Positions 60,463 to 64,000 of a stretch of 64,000 nucleotides of DNA are shown here, piece after piece; position 1 is the first letter of the stretch; every line of letters starts with the position of its first letter. A model generated the notes under the pieces. That model did not search any database. It had not been told where the DNA came from and was given only the letters and a program-made list of their open reading frames with translations. Position numbers and translations under genes: made by a program. The DNA is from Flectonema sp. DT1601 (taxonomy: Eukaryota > Euglenozoa > Diplonemea > Diplonemida > Diplonemidae), in contig OZ025784.1 of NCBI GenBank assembly GCA_964019425.1, positions 310,001 through 374,000 of the forward strand. The letters run 5' to 3'.

Positions 60463-61165
60463 TTTCAGGATGGCTCAATGTTGTATTAAGAAACAAGCAA
60501 ATTGGAAGGCTATGGGTACTGTGGACTCTTCGCATTCATACAGCAAAGCGACTCTAGGATCTGGCCCTCAGCGTTTCCTTCCCTGTCTCACTAGGGGGCA
60601 GGAGGTAGAATTGTCTCGTCTGCGAACCTCTCACCACAGGCTTGTAAAGCTACCGAGGGTCACTGCGGGCTTTAAATGTTGTCTGTTTTGTGGCTTTCAG
60701 GATACCTCAACTGAGCATCTGCTGCTTGAATGCGTTGAGACCAGGGAATTAGTAAAGCAAACCATGAGATTTCCGACACCTGATGATGAGCTATCTCTGG
60801 ATATGTTCTTTCGAACCGAATGGCAGCCTTTCACGTTGTTATTGATCAGCAAGCTTGATAATCATCTTAAAGAGTTATCTGACAATCCGTTGTTGTTGAA
60901 GTTTCCGCTTCAGGGTATTTTTGTGAGGAAGAAACTAATCACACACATCGAAAGGAAGACAAGTTTCTCGCTACTGGGTTCTGATGTGAAGAAATATGTT
61001 ATGGAACTTATTGATAACGCTTATAAAGCTACCGATTTAAATGTTGTTATTGACGACCTTTCTATGGTTAATGTGCTGGTCAATCCTAGCTGGTCGGAAT
61101 CCAAGCTTTCTAAGTTCCTCTCTCGCCTAAGTCGCCTCCTGCGAAGTAATCCCCGAGGTAGATAA
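60463..61165 (+). pseudogene. LINE C ORF2 C-terminal part in a shifted frame (zinc motif)
   Basis: Continues the ORF2 protein after a frame change within the overlap 60365-60462. Contains RLRTSHHRL and the zinc motif CLFCGFQDTSTEHLLLEC, as in A and B, followed by a ~130-residue tail longer than in A or B. The shift separates this domain from the RT. Confidence 0.8.
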
Positions 61166-61464
61166 TGAACGTCTCTTTCCTCTGGTGTAATTTCTTATTT
61201 TATTTATTAGTATCATTTCTATTACTTATCATTACTTTATTTCTTATTTTCTGATCTAATGTGGCGTGTTCTCCCTCTCTTTGGCGAAAATTGGCGTTAT
61301 CAGCCGTCTCTAACACTGTCTGCTCGCGTGGACGGTGGGTTTAGGTAGTCATTTGTTCCAGGTTATTCTACGTCTCTTATCGTCTGTGAGAGTCTCACGG
61401 TTGCTGGTAGCGATATAACTGTTACTCTGTGAGCTTTTCCTGGCTTTTGGCTTCCTAGGCTTCG

Positions 61465-61494
<30 letters not shown>
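61465..61494 (+). repeat. (TAAA)n tail of LINE C
   Basis: About seven TAAA units, directly followed by ATTCAGGGACCACAC. Confidence 0.95.
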
Positions 61495-61497
<3 letters not shown>

Positions 61498-61517
61498 CAG
61501 GGACCACACAAAATGTT

Positions 61518-61757
61518 TGCTCGGAAGACCTGGAAATCCATAATTTAAAGATGCGGTTCTTAGACCAAATGAGGAAGTAAACTGAACTCTTTAGTAATTG
61601 ATAAAGAAAGAAAACAAAGAAGATACGAAGCCTACGGGAACCCCCCATCCCATCCCCAATCCCCACAAAAAGAAAGTGTACAGAAGAAAGAAAGAACAAC
61701 CGCGCCTAACAGCGCAAACAGCAAAGCAGGTCGAAGGAACCTGCTGCGCACACAAAA
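61518..61757 (+). mobile_element. LINE copy A4: last 240 bases of A
   Basis: Near-identical to the A 3' end (from GCTCGGAAGACC to the A run, here only about 8 bases). Preceded by the 17-base AGGGACCACACAAAATG (61499-61515), which also occurs at 40741-40757 before copy A. Confidence 0.93.
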
Positions 61758-62030
61758 AAAATTGGAGAGCCAACAACAGCAACAGCAGGAAAAAAAACTG
61801 CAACAGCAGCAGCAACTTAATTATCAAGTCCAACAGCAGAAGGATAAACATCTACAACAGCAACAGCAACTCGATCATCAAGTCCAACAACAGCAGGAAA
61901 GCCAACTACAGAGTCAAGAACTGCTACACCGTCAACAGCAGGAGCTGCTTCGGTACAAGGAAGATCTCCGTCAGAAACAGCAAGTAATAATTGCACAGCA
62001 ACAACAACTGGAACAGAAACACCACCTGCT
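61758..62030 (+). mobile_element. LINE copy B3: internal piece of B ORF1
   Basis: Gln-rich coiled-coil segment matching B ORF1 from about 45,040 on (QQQLDHQVQQQQ, LHRQQQELLRYK). It directly follows the A4 tail and ends abruptly where the GC-rich region begins. Confidence 0.85.
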
Positions 62031-62459
62031 ATTGGCTATTCTGATTTCGCTCCTTTTCTATCCTCTCCCTCTCTTCTCCCTTCCTGTACCTCCTCGCCTG
62101 CCGTTCACCTGGGCTCCGGGTGGATTCTCCCATTTCCGCCCTCAGCACCTGCGGACTTGGGTTCCTCCTTTCCGGCCCGTCTTTGCCTTCCGGCCTCTCG
62201 TGTGTCCCCTTCCCGTATTTGTCTTCACCAGCTTTGGAAGGGGGTCCGATTGGCCCTCCCGTCGCGTATCCATGTTCCGTCATGTGTGTTCTCATCCCCT
62301 CTGGCATCTCCACCAGCGTCGTACGCCTCCCCATCAACTCCAGCACCTCTCATGGAGGCGGCTGGTGGCGAAGATCTCAAAATTCCATTTAGGTAATTTG
62401 CATGGGCATTCAGGTCCCAGGCTAGGAGCTGGGGCGGAGCGCTCTTCGCAGAGGTGTTC
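62031..62459. other. GC-rich DNA of unknown origin
   Basis: Sudden rise in GC compared with both sides. A - strand frame (62346 to 62029) has charged, protein-like composition (Glu/Arg/Lys/Gly), but I recognise no domain. It may be part of an unrelated transposon or of a GC-rich host locus. Confidence 0.3.
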
Positions 62460-62660
62460 GAACTTTGAACTCGAACACCTTCAACAGGGCGTTCTTGGAT
62501 TCGACGAGGATACCCTGGGTCAGCTGGTGTTACGGGGCGCCGACATGTTTGGGGGAGAGGCTGGGCTTGGAGGCGGATCCGTTGGGTCCCTTGCTGTTCT
62601 CGTTGGCAACCAAGCCGGCGCTGCACAAGGTGTTCGAGGCGAAGCTGGGGTTGGCTGAGG
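62460..62660 (+). mobile_element. Fragment of a different reverse transcriptase
   Basis: The + frame reads NTFNRAFLD, IPWVSWCYG and ADPLGPLLFSLATKPALH. This matches the RT pattern (D/S)..NAFN....., W..WCYG, QGDPLGPLLFSLAL of CRE/R2-like and related LINEs, not A, B or C. Fragment only, GC-rich, no upstream or downstream domains seen. The usual QGD is EAD here. Confidence 0.6.
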
Positions 62661-62780
62661 CCGGGCAAGTGCACAGACGCACATGCTCGACTCAGCCCGC
62701 AGGAGTTCGTCGACAGGAAGGTGGCGCAGTTGGGGAAGAAAGCGTAGAGAGGTGGCAGCCGGGGGCCAGGGAACCGACCG

Positions 62781-63198
62781 GGAGTCAGCCCACACAGGCC
62801 TGTTCCAGTGCTGGAACGAGGCGAACTCGATGGTGTCAGGCTACGCGGCGGCGAGACACAGCAGGGGATAAACCCGCAAAGCCAAGGGAGGAGTGTTAAC
62901 TGCTGCGAGGAAGCACGACACACTGGTCGACGAACCCGCAAACCCACCGCGTCGCCCCTGCCAACAGCGGCGCTACCTCCCGCGCGCCCGGAGTCAGCCC
63001 ACACAGGCCTGTTCCAGTGCTGGAACGAGGCGAACTCGATGGTGTCAGGCTACGCGGCGGCGAGACACAGCAGGGGATAAACCCGCAAAGCCAAGGGAGG
63101 AGTGTTAACTGCTGCGAGGAAGCACGACACACTGGTCGACGAACCCGCAAACCCACCGCGTCGCCCCTGCCAACAGCGGCGCTACCTCCCGCGCGCCC
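62781..63198. repeat. 209-bp tandem duplication
   Basis: Two copies (62781-62989 and 62990-63198) that appear identical over their length. On the - strand it follows the LSU rRNA 5' end, so it may lie in a variable expansion region of rDNA or be foreign to it. Confidence 0.93.
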
Positions 63199-63204
63199 TC
63201 CGTT

Positions 63205-63315
63205 TCGCCCATTCCAGGAGGCTTGGGCTGTTCCCTGTTCACTCGCCGTTGCTGGGAGAATCGCTGTTGCTTTCTTTTCCTGTGCTGAGTGATATGCTTA
63301 AGTTCAGCACGTAGA
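63205..63315 (-). rRNA. 5' end of LSU (28S) rRNA
   Basis: On the - strand: GCTGAACTTAAGCATATCA, AGGAAAAGAAA..AACA..GATTC, CAACGGCGAGTGAA.AGGGAA, the start of LSU rRNA in all eukaryotes. After about 100 bases the match ends at the 209-bp duplication. With the 5.8S-like segment upstream, this is a piece of a real rDNA unit. GC-rich, unlike the scattered LSU pieces. Confidence 0.88.
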
Positions 63316-63489
63316 TCTTCAACTGCTGGGGTCAGTAAGAAATAAATTGCAACCGCATTGGCCTACCGTAAGATGAGTCCCACAAGACCGACCACGTGTG
63401 GTCGCTCAAAGGTCCGAGGGCCCTAACCTCATGTAAACATAAAAAGCCAGAGGATAAGGTTTGTAAGCGACACTCGGCAACTGATGGGA

Positions 63490-63610
63490 TAGGCGAACCG
63501 CAAGTTGCGGGTTTTGCGGGTTTGCAAGTGTTCGACGACCTGATGAGTCTCATGCTTCTGCAATTCCCATTGAATATCGCGTCTAGCTGCCCGTTTGCCA
63601 GAATCCTCAC
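63490..63610 (-). rRNA. 5.8S rRNA-like segment
   Basis: On the - strand: a GAACGCAG-like stretch, GCGATA, GAATTGCAGAA, GTCGAACAC, then TTGC. It lies in the right order and orientation about 180 bases before the LSU start, so the space between would be ITS2. An extra stretch with two copies of AACCCGCAA interrupts the expected GAACGCAAGTTGCG. The 5' end is uncertain. Confidence 0.6.
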
Positions 63611-63666
63611 CACCTCCGTGATCGAGGCTATCAGCCCGAAGGCCACGTTGAATTGCCCTTGCGGGT

Positions 63667-63760
63667 TTGCCCAACTTTCGAAGCAGAACAAGTCCCTTCC
63701 TCGTCTCATCCAATAGTTTAGCCACTTGTGCACCATATTTCAGGTCGTCAATATGGGCAC
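63667..63760 (-). mobile_element. LINE B-like RT fragment
   Basis: On the - strand it reads HIDDLKYGAQVAKLLDETRK and then GLVLLRKL, matching B ORF2 around 50,150-50,230. Starts within a few bases of the 5.8S-like segment. Only LINE piece on the - strand in the window. Confidence 0.85.
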
Positions 63761-63765
63761 CTAAG

Positions 63766-63898
63766 TACTACACTCTCCCTCCATGGAAAAGTACTAATGC
63801 GATGGGATTCACATATTCAAGTAACAAGGAAGAGGCTGAACAGCGGAGAAACTGAACTACCAACTCACAGGGATGAAAGTCTACACTGACGGGTCGAT
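63766..63898 (+). mobile_element. LINE A2-like fragment
   Basis: Close match to 53026-53158 of A2 (from CACTACACTCTCCCTCC to CACTGACGGGTCGAT), with small indels that disturb the frame. Confidence 0.9.
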
Positions 63899-64000
63899 GA
63901 GCAAAATACAAAACAACTGGGGACCTCATCCCATCGCATGTAGGGATTGATCCTCTCACGACATGGCTGATAAACTGGCTAAGGCAGCTTCTAAAGATTT
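63899..64000 (+). mobile_element. LINE RNase H scrap
   Basis: Contains IPSHVGIDP and, in another frame, HDMADKLAKAASKD, the end of an RNase H domain of B type. Continues beyond the window. Confidence 0.6.

Larger units (their letters stand above)
55240..61494 (+). mobile_element. LINE copy C, near full length, with (TAAA)n tail
   Basis: Different family from A and B: separate ORF1 with coiled coil at its C-terminal end, ORF2 with APE endonuclease, RT, RNase H and zinc motif, and a tail of TAAA units (61465-61494) instead of an A run. The 5' boundary is not exact; it lies between the A run of A3 and the ATG at 55309. The start of ORF1 and the end of ORF2 are each split between frames, so this copy is probably dead. 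Confidence 0.85.

Noticed and set aside
62225-63004. Long - strand open frame in the GC-rich patch
   Set aside because: It runs through the duplication and opposite the RT fragment; GC-rich DNA gives long chance frames. No domain seen.
63332-63736. - strand open frame near the end
   Set aside because: It crosses the LINE B scrap, the 5.8S-like segment and the supposed ITS2, so it is a chance frame.
1-64000. CRISPR arrays, bacterial operons, insertion sequences
   Set aside because: No spaced direct repeats of the right kind, no Shine-Dalgarno patterns, eukaryotic gene content.
1-64000. Alternative genetic code with TGA as sense, to explain the LINE B junction
   Set aside because: Several host genes (eEF1A-like, phosphatase, zinc-ribbon, IQ-like, giant protein) end in TGA at the expected protein end.

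Overview
The window looks like nuclear DNA of a kinetoplastid-like (bodonid-type) euglenozoan. That is inference, from five observations. (1) All eleven recognisable host genes in the first 39.5 kb lie on the + strand. (2) Every one is a single uninterrupted reading frame. (3) Genes are separated by long T-rich tracts that usually end in an AG 15-110 bases before the start codon, as expected for trans-splice acceptors on polycistronic transcripts. (4) The non-LTR retrotransposons have the APE endonuclease / reverse transcriptase / RNase H / CCHC layout of the ingi-L1Tc group, one with a 2A-like peptide. (5) The rRNA pieces are recognisable but divergent. TAA, TAG and TGA are all used as stops by host genes, so the nuclear code looks standard. 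No species can be named.

Bases 1-39,532 are host genes, all on +: a replication factor C small subunit, a divergent eEF1A-like GTPase, a ubiquitin-like/leucine-rich-repeat protein, the bifunctional enzyme PFK-2/FBPase-2, kynureninase, an inositol polyphosphate 5-phosphatase, a zinc-ribbon protein, a protein with IQ-like motifs, a membrane-anchored TPR-like protein, a TilS-like PP-loop protein lacking the canonical loop, and a giant 3,686-residue surface or secreted protein. They do not form one pathway; the arrangement is that of a directional gene cluster.

The spacers hold more than homopolymers. Short pieces of large-subunit (LSU) rRNA lie at about 8.58 kb (+), 15.95-16.05 kb (-) and 19.2-19.5 kb (-). 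The third lies inside a 1.5 kb inverted structure whose arms are a 78-bp repeat followed by a tRNA-like sequence. The 5.9 kb from 18.1 to 24.0 kb has no protein gene.

A tRNA-Ala(UGC) gene on the - strand at 40.65-40.72 kb marks the edge of the host region. From 40.8 kb to the end the window is an accessory region of LINE copies, almost all on + and placed head to tail: A (5' truncated, long open frame), B (ORF1 5' truncated, ORF2 complete), B2, A2, A3, C (near full length), A4 and B3. In B, ORF1 and ORF2 are in one frame separated by a single TGA, followed 51 bases later by a 2A motif. The last 2 kb is GC-rich: a piece of a different reverse transcriptase, a 209-bp tandem duplication, a 5.8S-ITS2-LSU 5' end on the - strand, and small LINE scraps.
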